DNA of 64,000 nucleotides from Mucilaginibacter corticis (lineage in GTDB: Bacteria > Bacteroidota > Bacteroidia > Sphingobacteriales > Sphingobacteriaceae). Shown in pieces: positions 1-9,958 of this stretch (within the stretch, counting starts at the first letter, position 1; every line of letters starts with the position of its first letter). The position numbers and the translations under genes were made by a program. The notes beneath the pieces are model-generated. The model saw only the letters and a program-made list of their open reading frames with translations, did no database searches and was not told the DNA's origin. The stretch lies in NCBI RefSeq assembly GCF_007558865.1, contig NZ_VLPK01000002.1, positions 620,001 to 684,000 of the forward strand. The letters are read 5' to 3'.

Positions 1-198
1 ATCAGTATTGGTGCCGCAGGCGGGATGGTATCCGGTGTATTGTTAGGTTTATTTATTATCCCGGTATTGTTTGTGATCTTCCAGCATCTGCAGGAAAAAG
101 TAACAGGTGTACCTTTTGCATTGGATAATGAAAATGACGACCATCATCATGTAAATGGCGTGCGTATACCGGCCATTGAAAAAACAGAACTGGTATAA
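1..198 (+). CDS. RND efflux transporter, C-terminal end (partial)
   Basis: The window opens inside this reading frame; only the last 65 residues are present. They contain a glycine-rich transmembrane stretch (GAAGGMVSGVLLGLFIIPVL) that matches the last helix of AcrB/MexB-type inner-membrane pumps, whose proteins end shortly after this helix. A short hydrophilic tail with an HHH cluster follows. The next gene, 18 bases on, is the outer-membrane channel, the usual order in Bacteroidota RND operons (adaptor, pump, channel). The pump is expected to export hydrophobic compounds or metals using the proton gradient. The substrate cannot be told from this fragment. Confidence 0.8.
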   Translation: MSIGAAGGMVSGVLLGLFIIPVLFVIFQHLQEKVTGVPFALDNENDDHHHVNGVRIPAIEKTELV

Positions 199-216
199 TT
201 AAAAATACTTACAGAA

Positions 217-1632
217 ATGAAAACTTATAAATATGCATATCTTTTGATGATGACTTTACTGGTGCTTGGCGCCTGTAAAGTATCAAAAGATATAAAAACA
301 CCACAAGCTGCATTGCCTGCAACTTTCAGGAATGCCGCTACTACAGATACCACCAGTATAGCCGACATCCCCTGGAAAAACTTCTTTACAGATGCCGAGC
401 TGCAAAAACTGATAGACAGTGCCATAGTTAAAAACTATGATATGCAACTGGCTGTGAAGAATATCGAGTCGGCACAGTTGTTGGTTAAACAGGTTAAATG
501 GAACTATGTGCCAACTGTGGGCCTGAATGTAACAGCCAGTACCAGCCGCCCGTCTGACAATAGTTTAAATGGCTTGAGCCTGAGCACTGCCGGTGTTACC
601 ACCAAGCACATTGAGGACTACAGCGCCAATTTAGAGCTGTCTTGGGAAGCTGATATCTGGGGCAAGATCCATAACCAGAACAAAGCTGCTTTGGCTGCTT
701 ATTTGCAAACTAATGAGGCTAAAAAAGCAGTGCAAACTACATTAGTTGCTTCGGTATCACAAGGTTATTATAACTTGCTGATGCTTGACGCGCAATTGCA
801 AACCGCACAAAATAATGTTAAACTGAACGACAGCACATTGCGGATCATTAAATTACAATATGATGCCGGCCAGGTAACCTTATTAGCCGTACAACAGGCA
901 GACGCTCAACAACAGGCCGCTGCTCAATTGGTACCGCAGTTTGAACAAAACATAGCTTTACAGGAAAACGCTTTACGTATCTTAACCGGCGAACTGCCTG
1001 ACAGGATAGAGCGCAGTAAAAAGTTAAATGATATCGCCTTTGCTGATAATTTATCAGCCGGTTTACCATCAGCTTTGGTTAGCCGCCGTCCTGACGTAAA
1101 AAGCAGCGAGCTTGCATTGAATATAGCTAATGCCAATGTAGGTATTAACCAGGCAGAAATGTATCCCGCTTTGCGTATTACCGCACAAGGTGGTGTAAAC
1201 TCATTCAAAGCCAGTAACTGGTTTAATGTACCTGCATCTTTATTTGGTGTGGTATCGGGCAGTATTTTACAGCCTTTGTTAAACCATAAAGAGTTGAAAA
1301 CCAATTTCGAGGTAGCTAAGATCGATCGCGAAAAAACAGTGATACAATTCAGGCAGACTGTATTGAACGCCGTAGGCGAAGTATCAGACGCACTGGTTAA
1401 AATAGACAAGTTAAAAGCCGAGCAGGATATTGCCGCCAACAGGGTAAATACCTTGCAAAAAGCTACCAGCAATGCCAACCAGTTATTTAAAAATGGTTTG
1501 GCAAATTACCTGGAGGTAATAACGGCCCAGGGCAATGTTTTACAAAGCGAATTAGAGCTAGCCACCATAAAAACAGAACGCCTTAACGCTGTGGCAGAGC
1601 TATATCGCTCGCTTGGTGGCGGGTGGAAATAA
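217..1632 (+). CDS. Outer-membrane efflux lipoprotein (NodT/OprM type, TolC family)
   Basis: This 471-residue protein starts with a lipoprotein signal peptide ending in a lipobox, LVLGAC, with the lipidated cysteine at residue 20. The body shows the two long coiled-coil repeats of the outer-membrane factor family, including the late sequence LVSRRPDVKSSELAL that is typical of NodT-type channels. The length fits the family. It should form the trimeric outer-membrane channel that receives substrate from the RND pump whose end lies just upstream, and the two are probably co-transcribed. The drug or metal exported is unknown. Family assignment is firm. Confidence 0.93.
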   Translation: MKTYKYAYLLMMTLLVLGACKVSKDIKTPQAALPATFRNAATTDTTSIADIPWKNFFTDAELQKLIDSAIVKNYDMQLAVKNIESAQLLVKQVKWNYVPTVGLNVTASTSRPSDNSLNGLSLSTAGVTTKHIEDYSANLELSWEADIWGKIHNQNKAALAAYLQTNEAKKAVQTTLVASVSQGYYNLLMLDAQLQTAQNNVKLNDSTLRIIKLQYDAGQVTLLAVQQADAQQQAAAQLVPQFEQNIALQENALRILTGELPDRIERSKKLNDIAFADNLSAGLPSALVSRRPDVKSSELALNIANANVGINQAEMYPALRITAQGGVNSFKASNWFNVPASLFGVVSGSILQPLLNHKELKTNFEVAKIDREKTVIQFRQTVLNAVGEVSDALVKIDKLKAEQDIAANRVNTLQKATSNANQLFKNGLANYLEVITAQGNVLQSELELATIKTERLNAVAELYRSLGGGWK

Positions 1633-1726
1633 TGCAATCAATGATTTATTCATTGTAATAAAGCATTTACACATTTTTATGTGTTTTTTAATAACATTAG
1701 TAAGGTTTTGTTTGGAATTTAAATAC

Positions 1727-1758
1727 TTTTAGCTCTGCAATATATTGCAGAGCTAAAA
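1727..1758. promoter_or_regulatory. 32-bp perfect palindrome upstream of the ThuA/GSDH gene
   Basis: The left half reads TTTTAGCTCTGCAATA and the right half is its exact reverse complement with no spacer. It ends 26 bases before the ATG at 1785. In RNA it could fold as a long hairpin, but the A-run follows and the T-run precedes the stem, so it is not a standard terminator on either strand. A dimeric regulator site or a 5'-UTR hairpin are the simplest readings; the function is inferred. Confidence 0.55.
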
Positions 1759-1784
1759 CAAAACCAACAAACTTTAACTATCAA

Positions 1785-4505
1785 ATGAAATTAAAATTAC
1801 ACAGCTTTTTAAGCGTTGCTTTATTGACCCTTACCGTAGGTGTTAGTATAGCTAATGCGCAGGTAAAACCGCGCATTTTAGTTTTTAAAAAGACACAGGG
1901 CTATCATCATAGCTCGATCCCTCTTGCCGCTCAGGCAATTATGAAACTGGGAAAAGAAAACGGATTTTTAGTTGATACCACTACCGATGCCAATAAAATT
2001 GAAGAGAGCAATTTGAAAAAATACACTGCTCTTGTTTTTGCCAGCACAACCGGTAACCTGTTAGACGCCAATCAAAAAGCCGATCTTGAACGTTACATTC
2101 AGGCAGGTGGAGGTTTTGTAGGTATCCACGCAGCTGCTGATGCCGAATACAACTGGCCATGGTATGGCAAAATGGTAGGCGGTTATTTCGCTCACCACCC
2201 TGCACAGCAAATGGCTACTTTAACTGTCGTCGACAAAAATTTTATAGCTACCAAAATGCTTCCAACCGAGTGGAAAAGGAAAGACGAGTGGTACCATTAT
2301 AAAACCGTAGCTAAAGACATTCACGTTTTAATAAACCTGGAAGAATCATCACTTACCTACAATCCAAACGGCGGTGACGATCCGTATAAAATGGGCGCCA
2401 GCCATCCAATTGCCTGGTACCATGAATTTGAAGGCGGCAGGGTGTTTTACACCGGCCTTGGCCATACCGACGAATCATACAGCGATCCGTTGTTTTTACA
2501 GCACCTGTTAGGCGGTATTAAATATGCTATTGGTAAAAACCTTCCGTTAAACTATGCCAAAGCTAAAACGCCGCGTGTACCTGACCCGGATCGTTTTACT
2601 AAAAACAGATTGGTAAACGGCACGTTTGATGAGCCTACCGAAATGACCATTTTGCCAAACCTTGATGTGTTGGTAGTACAACGCAAAGGCGAATTTATGC
2701 TGTATAACCACATCACTAAAAAGGTATCAAAAGTTGGTTACCTTGATGTGTATTACCACACGCTTAAAGCCAAAGGCGTAAACGCCGAAGAAGGCTTATT
2801 AGGTGTACAGGCCGATCCTGATTTTAACACCAATCACTATATCTACGCTTATTACAGCCCTTCTGAAGCTGTGGTTAACAGGTTATCCCGTTTTACATTT
2901 GTGAACGGCAAGGTTGATATGAAGAGCGAGAAAGTTATTATAGAGGTTAAAACCACAAGAGAAATTTGCTGCCACACCGGTGGTTCAATAGCGTTTGGCA
3001 AAGACCATATCCTTTTTGTTTCGCAAGGCGATAATACTACGCCGTTTGACGAGCCTAACGAAGGCAGGGGTAAAAATCCGCCAAACTCTTACTCATATTC
3101 TCCGCTTGATGATCGTCCTGGTTTTGAGCAATATGATGACAGAAGAGGTTCAGGAAACAGTAATGACCTTCGCGGTAAGATCTTACGTTTAAAGATCCAT
3201 CCTGATGGTAGCTATACCATCCCTGAAGGTAACCTGTTTCCTAAAGGAATGGAAAAAACCCGCCCTGAAATTTATGTAATGGGTAACCGTAACCCTTACC
3301 GTATTTCTGTTGATAAAAAGACCGGCTTTTTATATTGGGGCGAAGTTGGCCCTGATGCTAACGAAGACAGTTTGGCAACACACGGCCCGCGTGGTTATGA
3401 CGAAATTAACCAGGCGAAAAAAGCAGGTAACTTTGGTTATCCGTACTTTGTAGGCGATAACTATCCTTACAGGGAGTATGACTATGCTACCGGCAAGGTA
3501 GGCGCGGCGTTTGACCCTAACCACGTTATCAACAATTCAAGAAACAACACTGGTTTAAAAGAATTACCGCCGGCACAGCCTGCGTTTATCTGGTATCCGT
3601 ATGCCGAGTCGCCGCAGTTCCCTGAATTAGGTTCAGGTGGCCGTACCGCAATGGCGGGCCCGGTTTATCACTCAGAAGACTTTAAAACTCCGGGTGCGTT
3701 GCCGGCTTATTACAACAATAAACTATTTATCTATGACTTTGTAAGGGGATGGATAAAAGCAGTGACCATGTATCCTGATGGAAAACTCCAATCAATAGAA
3801 CCATTTGTAAACGATATGAAGTTTAGCTCGATGATCGATATGGAACTTGGCCCTGACGGTAAGATCTACGTATTGGAATATGGTAATGGCTGGTTCCAGA
3901 AAAATGGTGATGCCGGATTATCAAGGATAGAATACAACGCGGGTAACCTTGCACCAAAGGTTGCCGGTATCAGCGTTGATAAAACTTACGGCGGCTTACC
4001 TTTAAAAGTAACCCTTTCTGTTAAAGCAACCGATCCCGAAAATGATAAAATGACCTATACCTGGAACTTAGGTAACGGCATTAAAAAGGTAACTTTAAAA
4101 CCATGGTTAGTGTACACTTATCCAAAAGCGGGTACATTTAAAGCATCTGTAACGGTTAAGGATGTTAAAATGGCATCAACCACAAGCAAGCAGGTAGTTA
4201 TTGCCGCGGGTAGCCTTGATGAGCCTATCGACCCGTCAACTCCATTTGCTGCAGGCAGAGCTTTAATGCAATCAATGGATTGTAAATCATGCCACAAGGC
4301 AGATCAGAAAGTTATAGGCCCTGCGTTTATAGATGTAGCCAACAAATACAAAAAGAATGATGCAACCTACACCGCGCTTACAAACAAAATAACTAATGGC
4401 GGTACAGGTGTTTGGGGCGATGTAACCATGCCTGCTCACCCAAGCTTAAAACCAGAGGAAGCTAAACAGATCTTAGACTGGATCTTCTCTTTGAAGAAAA
4501 ACTAA
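1785..4505 (+). CDS. Secreted ThuA - sorbosone dehydrogenase - PKD - cytochrome c fusion protein
   Basis: This 906-residue exported protein has a signal peptide of about 26 residues (cleavage near ANA-Q). Domains in order: a ThuA (trehalose-utilisation, glutamine-amidotransferase-like) domain at about 27-245, a glucose/sorbosone dehydrogenase-type beta-propeller at about 260-690, a PKD domain at about 700-800, and a class I cytochrome c domain with the haem motif CKSCH at 833-837 followed by IGPAF. Proteins of this make-up are common in Bacteroidota and Planctomycetota. The propeller presumably oxidises a sugar in the periplasm and passes electrons to the tethered haem; the substrate is not known. 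A strong terminator follows, so it is probably transcribed alone. The long palindrome just before the gene may control it. Confidence 0.9.
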   Translation: MKLKLHSFLSVALLTLTVGVSIANAQVKPRILVFKKTQGYHHSSIPLAAQAIMKLGKENGFLVDTTTDANKIEESNLKKYTALVFASTTGNLLDANQKADLERYIQAGGGFVGIHAAADAEYNWPWYGKMVGGYFAHHPAQQMATLTVVDKNFIATKMLPTEWKRKDEWYHYKTVAKDIHVLINLEESSLTYNPNGGDDPYKMGASHPIAWYHEFEGGRVFYTGLGHTDESYSDPLFLQHLLGGIKYAIGKNLPLNYAKAKTPRVPDPDRFTKNRLVNGTFDEPTEMTILPNLDVLVVQRKGEFMLYNHITKKVSKVGYLDVYYHTLKAKGVNAEEGLLGVQADPDFNTNHYIYAYYSPSEAVVNRLSRFTFVNGKVDMKSEKVIIEVKTTREICCHTGGSIAFGKDHILFVSQGDNTTPFDEPNEGRGKNPPNSYSYSPLDDRPGFEQYDDRRGSGNSNDLRGKILRLKIHPDGSYTIPEGNLFPKGMEKTRPEIYVMGNRNPYRISVDKKTGFLYWGEVGPDANEDSLATHGPRGYDEINQAKKAGNFGYPYFVGDNYPYREYDYATGKVGAAFDPNHVINNSRNNTGLKELPPAQPAFIWYPYAESPQFPELGSGGRTAMAGPVYHSEDFKTPGALPAYYNNKLFIYDFVRGWIKAVTMYPDGKLQSIEPFVNDMKFSSMIDMELGPDGKIYVLEYGNGWFQKNGDAGLSRIEYNAGNLAPKVAGISVDKTYGGLPLKVTLSVKATDPENDKMTYTWNLGNGIKKVTLKPWLVYTYPKAGTFKASVTVKDVKMASTTSKQVVIAAGSLDEPIDPSTPFAAGRALMQSMDCKSCHKADQKVIGPAFIDVANKYKKNDATYTALTNKITNGGTGVWGDVTMPAHPSLKPEEAKQILDWIFSLKKN

Positions 4506-4524
4506 TATATCCGGCTAAAAATAT

Positions 4525-4561
4525 AAAAATGCCGAAACGGTTATCCGTTTCGGCATTTTTT
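4525..4561 (+). terminator. Intrinsic terminator after the ThuA/GSDH gene
   Basis: A perfect GC-containing hairpin with stem ATGCCGAAACGG, loop TTAT and its complement is followed by a run of seven T. It lies 20 bases past the stop codon at 4505. It also has an A-run on the left, so it could work in both directions. Confidence 0.92.
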
Positions 4562-4613
4562 GTTTAAAACCATTCCTTAATTTCTGTTGTATTATAACTA
4601 AAGTAACACAGTT

Positions 4614-7346
4614 ATGAGCCTTGAAAAATACGCGGAAAAGAGGGATTTCACCAAAACAGCCGAACCCAAAGCCGGCTTGAGTAAGGATAAAGATCATTTG
4701 ATGTTTGTGATCCAAAAGCATGACGCATCGCGGTTGCATTATGATTTCAGGCTGGAAATGGATGGTGTACTTAAAAGCTGGGCCGTACCTAAAGGCCCGT
4801 CTACCGATCCAAAAGTTAAGCGCCTGGCTATGATGGTTGAAGATCACCCGTTTGACTACCGCAACTTTGAAGGCATTATCCCCAAGGGCGAATACGGTGG
4901 CGGTACGGTGATCGTGTGGGATGAAGGTACTTATGAACCAATAGAAGAAATTAAAGGCAAGAAAGCGCAGGAAAAGCATTTACTGCAGCAGCTCAAATCA
5001 GGCTCGGTTAAGATCAAGCTACACGGTGAAAAGTTAGAGGGCGAATTTGCGCTGGTTAAAACCCACGGCATGGGCGAAAACGGCTGGCTGCTGATCAAGC
5101 ATAACGATGATTTTGCATCGAAAACAGATATTACTAAAAAAGATAAATCCGTATTGTCCGGCAAAACCATTGAAAAAATGGAGAAAACCAGCGAAAAGGT
5201 TTGGCAGCACGGGCATGAAGAAGAAGTACAATCTGAATCAAAGAATAAAAAAAAAACACAGCCAAAAGCAGCCGAAGAAGCAGTAGTTGATAAATTAAGC
5301 GATAAACAGGCTGGTGCAAAAGAACCGGATGTAGAAAAGATACTTAAAGCGGCACCCAAAGCGGCAGTCCCCAAAAATATTAAACCCATGAAGGCCACGC
5401 TGGTCGACGCGCCTTTTGATGATCCTGATTGGGTGTATGAGGTTAAATGGGACGGTTACCGTGCCATAGCGGTAATTGATAAAAAGGGCGCTGAGCTGAT
5501 CTCGCGCAATAATATCCCGTTCGATAAATATTATCCAATCAACAATATTCTTAAAGACTGGCAACTTAACGCCGTGATTGACGGCGAGATAGTTGTACTG
5601 AATGATAAAGGCCTGTCAGATTTTGGCGCGCTGCAAAACTGGCGCAGCGAGGCCGATGGTAACCTGGTTTACTATGTTTTTGATATTTTATGGTACGAAG
5701 GCAAAAACCTGATGCATTTACCTTTGACAGACAGGCAAGCGATTTTAAAAGAGATCCTGCCGGCTAATGATGACAGGGTACGCCAAAGTAAAGTGTTCGC
5801 TGCTAACGGTACCGAGTTTTTTGAAGCCGCCGAAAAGATCGGTATGGAAGGTATCATCGCTAAAAAGGCAAGCAGCGTATATACGTCAGATCTGCGGTCG
5901 AAAGAGTGGTTAAAGATCAAGGTACAGCGCAGGCAGGAGGTGGTTATAGCGGGTTTTACAAAGAATACGGGTACCGCCAAGGCGTTTAGCGCTTTGATAT
6001 TGGGCGTATATGATGGTAAGGTATTAAAGTATGTAGGTAAGGTGGGTACCGGGTTTTCTGAAAAATTGCAAAAGGAACTGATGACGCGGTTTAAGCCATT
6101 AATAACAGATAAAAGCGCGTTTGATGTTGAACCCGACGTGGATAAGCCATCACGGTTCCGCCCGCAAAGATTGGGAGCCAAGCCTACCTGGCTAAAACCC
6201 GAATTGGTAGGCGAGGTAGCCTTTGCTGAAGTAACCGGTGAGGGGGTTTTCAGGCAAGCATCATTTAAAGGTATGCGTGAAGATAAAAAAGCAAAGGATG
6301 TGATATTGGAAACACCAAATGATACAAAAAATACGGTAGAAGAAGCCGGAGAAAAATCGCCGGAAGAAACGCACGAGGCAATTAAGCCGGTTACCGATAA
6401 CGACCGCAAAACCTTACTTAACCCTAAGGACGAAACACAGGTGCGCAAAATTTGCGGGCACGAGCTGAAGTTTACCCATTTGAGTAAAGTATACTGGCCC
6501 GAGGATGGCGTAACCAAACGGGATATGTTTAACTACTATTATAAAGTGGCCGAGTATATTTTGCCTTATTTGAAAGACAGGCCAATGTCGCTTAACCGTT
6601 TCCCTAACGGGATACATGGGCCAAGCTTTTACCAAAAAGATGTTAAAGGCAAAGCACCTGATTGGGTGACCAAAACATTTCCTTATACCAATGGCGACGG
6701 TGAGCATAAGGAATACCTGGTAGGATCTGACGAGGCTTATCTATTATGGATGGCGTCGTTAGGGTGTATTGAAATGAATCCCTGGTTCAGTAGGGTTAAA
6801 TCGCCGGACAATCCCGATTACTGCGTGATAGATCTCGACCCTGATAAAAATACCTTTGACCAGGTAATAGCTGCCGCGCTCGAAGTAAAAAAAGTATTGG
6901 ATGCTTTGGATGTACCTTCATATCCCAAAACATCGGGGTCGACGGGGATGCATATTTACATCCCGCTTGATGCAAAATATGATTATGATCAATCGCAAAT
7001 GTTCGCTAAGATCATTGTATCGCTGGTGCATAAGCAGATTCCTGATTATACCAGTTTAGAACGGACGGTATCTAAACGTAACGGCAAAATGTACCTGGAT
7101 TTTTTGCAGAACAGGCCGGGAGCGACCATCGCCGGACCGTATTCGCTAAGGCCGAAAATGGGTGCTACTGTTTCGATGCCATTAAACTGGGACGAAGTGA
7201 AACCCGGGCTAACCATGAAAGACTTTACGATATTTAACTCGACAGACCGTTTAAAAGAAACCGGCGATCTGTTTAAAGGCGTATTAGGCAAGGGGATAGA
7301 CCTGGAGAAAACCATAACAAAGGCAAAAAACACTTTCGGGACGTAA
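4614..7346 (+). CDS. ligD: DNA ligase D (phosphoesterase - ligase - polymerase)
   Basis: This 910-residue protein carries the three LigD modules in the PE-LIG-POL order also found in Pseudomonas. The N-terminal 3'-phosphoesterase domain (about 1-165) includes HDASRLHYDFRLE. An ATP-dependent ligase domain (about 255-560) has the nucleotidyl-acceptor lysine K278 in KWDGYR. A primase-like polymerase domain (about 625-905) includes the DLDPD acidic motif. A lysine-rich linker separates PE and LIG. LigD repairs double-strand breaks by end joining together with Ku. No Ku gene lies in this window, so the partner must be elsewhere. The ATG at 4614 gives the normal family N-terminus. It stands alone between a terminator and the kinase island. 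Confidence 0.97.
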   Translation: MSLEKYAEKRDFTKTAEPKAGLSKDKDHLMFVIQKHDASRLHYDFRLEMDGVLKSWAVPKGPSTDPKVKRLAMMVEDHPFDYRNFEGIIPKGEYGGGTVIVWDEGTYEPIEEIKGKKAQEKHLLQQLKSGSVKIKLHGEKLEGEFALVKTHGMGENGWLLIKHNDDFASKTDITKKDKSVLSGKTIEKMEKTSEKVWQHGHEEEVQSESKNKKKTQPKAAEEAVVDKLSDKQAGAKEPDVEKILKAAPKAAVPKNIKPMKATLVDAPFDDPDWVYEVKWDGYRAIAVIDKKGAELISRNNIPFDKYYPINNILKDWQLNAVIDGEIVVLNDKGLSDFGALQNWRSEADGNLVYYVFDILWYEGKNLMHLPLTDRQAILKEILPANDDRVRQSKVFAANGTEFFEAAEKIGMEGIIAKKASSVYTSDLRSKEWLKIKVQRRQEVVIAGFTKNTGTAKAFSALILGVYDGKVLKYVGKVGTGFSEKLQKELMTRFKPLITDKSAFDVEPDVDKPSRFRPQRLGAKPTWLKPELVGEVAFAEVTGEGVFRQASFKGMREDKKAKDVILETPNDTKNTVEEAGEKSPEETHEAIKPVTDNDRKTLLNPKDETQVRKICGHELKFTHLSKVYWPEDGVTKRDMFNYYYKVAEYILPYLKDRPMSLNRFPNGIHGPSFYQKDVKGKAPDWVTKTFPYTNGDGEHKEYLVGSDEAYLLWMASLGCIEMNPWFSRVKSPDNPDYCVIDLDPDKNTFDQVIAAALEVKKVLDALDVPSYPKTSGSTGMHIYIPLDAKYDYDQSQMFAKIIVSLVHKQIPDYTSLERTVSKRNGKMYLDFLQNRPGATIAGPYSLRPKMGATVSMPLNWDEVKPGLTMKDFTIFNSTDRLKETGDLFKGVLGKGIDLEKTITKAKNTFGT

Positions 7347-7554
7347 ACCTTAAACTGCTCAATTATTGCTTCGAATTGTTCAGTTTGTTCAGTTTTAAAC
7401 AGAGAAGTTGTTAGTATCAGAGTAAATACTTACATTTATTTTTGTGCATTTTGTACATAGACCTATGAATGTTACCCCCGGCATATAAATGTTGGTTTCT
7501 GTAAACGATAGCACGCATTTTAAAAATAACGTCTATTACCTAAATTAATTTTTT

Positions 7555-9498
7555 GTGCAGAGCAGAAGAGTTGAAAGCGTTGCATTGAGCCATAGTTTTG
7601 ACGAAAAGCTTTTTCGTTTATTGGTGGCCAGTATAAGCGATTATGCCATTTTCATGATAGACCCTAATGGTTATATCATGAGCTGGAACCAGGGTGCACA
7701 AAATATAAACGGGTACACCGAAGACGAAATTATTGGTGAGCATATCTCAGTCTTTTACATCCCTTCTGATCTGAAAAGCAATGCCCCCAGGCGAAACTTG
7801 AACGAGGCGCTTAAACATGGTAATTATGAAAGTGAAGGCTGGAAACAGCGTAAGGATGGATCGGTATTTTGGGCAAATGTAGTATTTACCACGGTATACA
7901 ATGATGACGGACACCTGGCGGGTTTCGCTCAAATTACCCGCGATATTACTATCAGAAAAGAGAATGAAGATAAACGGGAAGAGATCAATACCGAGCTTGA
8001 AAAACGTGTTAAAGAAAATACCGAAACCATCATTGCCAACGAGATAAGGTTCAGGAAACTGATAGAAAATAGTTACGATGGTATTGTGTTGTTGAATAGC
8101 GGGCTGGATGTGGTTTACCGAAGCAATTCGTCTGAACGAATCAATGGGTGGAGCAACGAGGAACGGGCCGGCCATGAAATTGACGACCTGGTACATCCTA
8201 ATGACAGGATAAAAGTACGTGATCTTTTAATAGAGATTCTTAATAGCCCGGGCGTTCCTATCATTTCCAGTTACCGTACCAAACATAAGCAAGGCCATTA
8301 TATCTGGGTTGAATCGTTGTTTACCAATTGGCTGCATGATGAAACAATTGGCGCCATTGTCTGCAATTTTAAAGACATTACCCAGCGCGTAGTCGCGCAG
8401 GAAGAACTTGAGAAAAAGAACGAACAAATAGAGAGTATTCTTGAAAGCATTACCGACGGGTTTATAGCGTTAGATAAAGACCTTTGCTATACCTATGCCA
8501 ATAAACGGGTAGGAGAAATGGTAAATCGTGATCCGGAGAAATTGATAGGCCAATACATCTGGACGGAATTTCCTGAATCGGTAAATTCTGCCACTTACAA
8601 AGCCTTTAATAAGGCAATCTCAAAAAAGCAATACGTCAGCAATGAAGACTATTATGCGCCACAGGGACTTTGGCATGAAAATCATATTTATCCGTCAGCA
8701 ACAGGCGGCCTTTCTGTTTTTATAAGAGACATAACCGAACGTAAAAAAGCCGAGATTGAGATCCGTCAATTAAATGAAAGCCTGGAAAGAAAAGTAGCCG
8801 AGCGAACACTGCAGTTAGAAGCTGCGAACAAAGAGCTTGAATCGTTTTCATATTCAGTATCGCATGATTTACGCGCGCCATTGCGCGCGGTGAATGGCTA
8901 CGCCATGATGCTGAAGGAAGAATTTAGCGAAAAACTGGGCGATGAAGGCAACAGGGTTATCAATACCATTACCACCAATGCAAGGTTGATGGGACAGTTA
9001 ATTGATGACCTGCTGGCATTTTCGCGCATGAGCCGTAAAGAAATGGTGGCAATGCGGGTTGATATGGATGCCCTGGTTAAAGTATGCACCCGCGAGCTTT
9101 TAGAGACCCAGCCCAAACGGTATGAAATAATCATTAAAGACCTGCCCGACTGTGAAGGCGATATCAATTTAATGCGCCAGGTTTTACTGAATTTAATTGG
9201 AAATGCCATTAAATACAGCTCAAAAAATGAGCACCCGGTGATTGAGATTGGCGGAGTAACAGATAAAGATAAGCGCGTTTATTATATAACTGACAACGGT
9301 GTTGGTTTTGATATGAAATATAGTAAAAAACTGTTCGGCGTATTTCAACGCCTGCACAGCGCGCAGGAGTTTGAGGGCACCGGGGTAGGTTTAGCGCTGG
9401 CAAAAAGAATAATAAGTAAACATGGCGGAATGATCTGGGCAGAATCTGTACTTAACGAAGGTGCAACGTTTTATTTCAGCATGCCTTATAAAAAATAA
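7555..9498 (+). CDS. Cytosolic multi-PAS sensor histidine kinase
   Basis: This 647-residue protein has no transmembrane segment. It has three PAS domains in a row (about 15-135, 165-285 and 290-395), a coiled coil (about 400-425), a HisKA domain with the phospho-accepting H437 in SVSHDLRAP, and a HATPase domain with an N-box ([12 protein letters not shown]), DNGVGF and a late GTGVGLAL. The start is a GTG, chosen because the first PAS domain begins soon after; no better ATG is available. A receiver gene follows after 5 bases and a receiver-PAS-kinase gene follows that, so the three likely form one phosphorelay. This kinase type is common beside Rcp1-like regulators. The signal sensed is unknown. 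Confidence 0.9.
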   Translation: MQSRRVESVALSHSFDEKLFRLLVASISDYAIFMIDPNGYIMSWNQGAQNINGYTEDEIIGEHISVFYIPSDLKSNAPRRNLNEALKHGNYESEGWKQRKDGSVFWANVVFTTVYNDDGHLAGFAQITRDITIRKENEDKREEINTELEKRVKENTETIIANEIRFRKLIENSYDGIVLLNSGLDVVYRSNSSERINGWSNEERAGHEIDDLVHPNDRIKVRDLLIEILNSPGVPIISSYRTKHKQGHYIWVESLFTNWLHDETIGAIVCNFKDITQRVVAQEELEKKNEQIESILESITDGFIALDKDLCYTYANKRVGEMVNRDPEKLIGQYIWTEFPESVNSATYKAFNKAISKKQYVSNEDYYAPQGLWHENHIYPSATGGLSVFIRDITERKKAEIEIRQLNESLERKVAERTLQLEAANKELESFSYSVSHDLRAPLRAVNGYAMMLKEEFSEKLGDEGNRVINTITTNARLMGQLIDDLLAFSRMSRKEMVAMRVDMDALVKVCTRELLETQPKRYEIIIKDLPDCEGDINLMRQVLLNLIGNAIKYSSKNEHPVIEIGGVTDKDKRVYYITDNGVGFDMKYSKKLFGVFQRLHSAQEFEGTGVGLALAKRIISKHGGMIWAESVLNEGATFYFSMPYKK

Positions 9499-9503
9499 TA
9501 TTT

Positions 9504-9944
9504 ATGAATGTTGATGAAGTTGAAATATTATTAGTAGAGGATAACATACACGACGCCGAATTAACTATCAGGTCGCTTAAAAAAGTGAATCTTGCAAACA
9601 ACTTGTTTCATGTTAAGGATGGTGAGGAGGCGCTTGATTTTATATTTGCCAAAGGCGAGTTTGCCGGTCGGCAAATAACCAATCGCCCTAAGGTTATCTT
9701 GCTGGATATTAAAATGCCCAAGGTTGACGGCATTGAGGTTTTAAAACAAATAAAAGCAAACGATATTACTAAAACCATCCCGGTTGTTATAATGACATCA
9801 TCAAGAGAAGAGCAGGATATCATAACAAGTTATAAGCTGGGTGTAAACAGTTACGTTGTTAAACCGGTAAACTTTGAAGCTTTTGCCAAAGCTATTTGCG
9901 ATTTAGGGTTTTATTGGTTAATAATAAATCAGCCGTCCGTATAA
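9504..9944 (+). CDS. Rcp1-like single-domain response regulator
   Basis: This 146-residue protein is a stand-alone receiver domain with the acidic pair ED12-13, the phospho-accepting aspartate D68 in LLDIKMP, the TSS switch motif and a conserved VKP lysine. It has no output domain. The insert after the second strand ([15 protein letters not shown]) is characteristic of the phytochrome-partner regulator Rcp1 and its many relatives beside PAS kinases. It sits 5 bases after the kinase at 7555-9498 and is presumably phosphorylated by it. With no DNA-binding domain, it must pass the phosphate on or act by protein contact. Confidence 0.93.
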   Translation: MNVDEVEILLVEDNIHDAELTIRSLKKVNLANNLFHVKDGEEALDFIFAKGEFAGRQITNRPKVILLDIKMPKVDGIEVLKQIKANDITKTIPVVIMTSSREEQDIITSYKLGVNSYVVKPVNFEAFAKAICDLGFYWLIINQPSV

Positions 9945-9958
9945 TTTTTTTAAACTAA

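Noticed and set aside
924..1478. Open frame of 184 codons opposite the efflux channel gene.
   Set aside because: A shadow of the coding strand; composition is leucine/serine-rich without any motif.
5672..6517. Long open frame (281 codons) on the minus strand inside ligD.
   Set aside because: It is antisense to the ligase/polymerase part of a clearly real gene and shows no recognisable domain.
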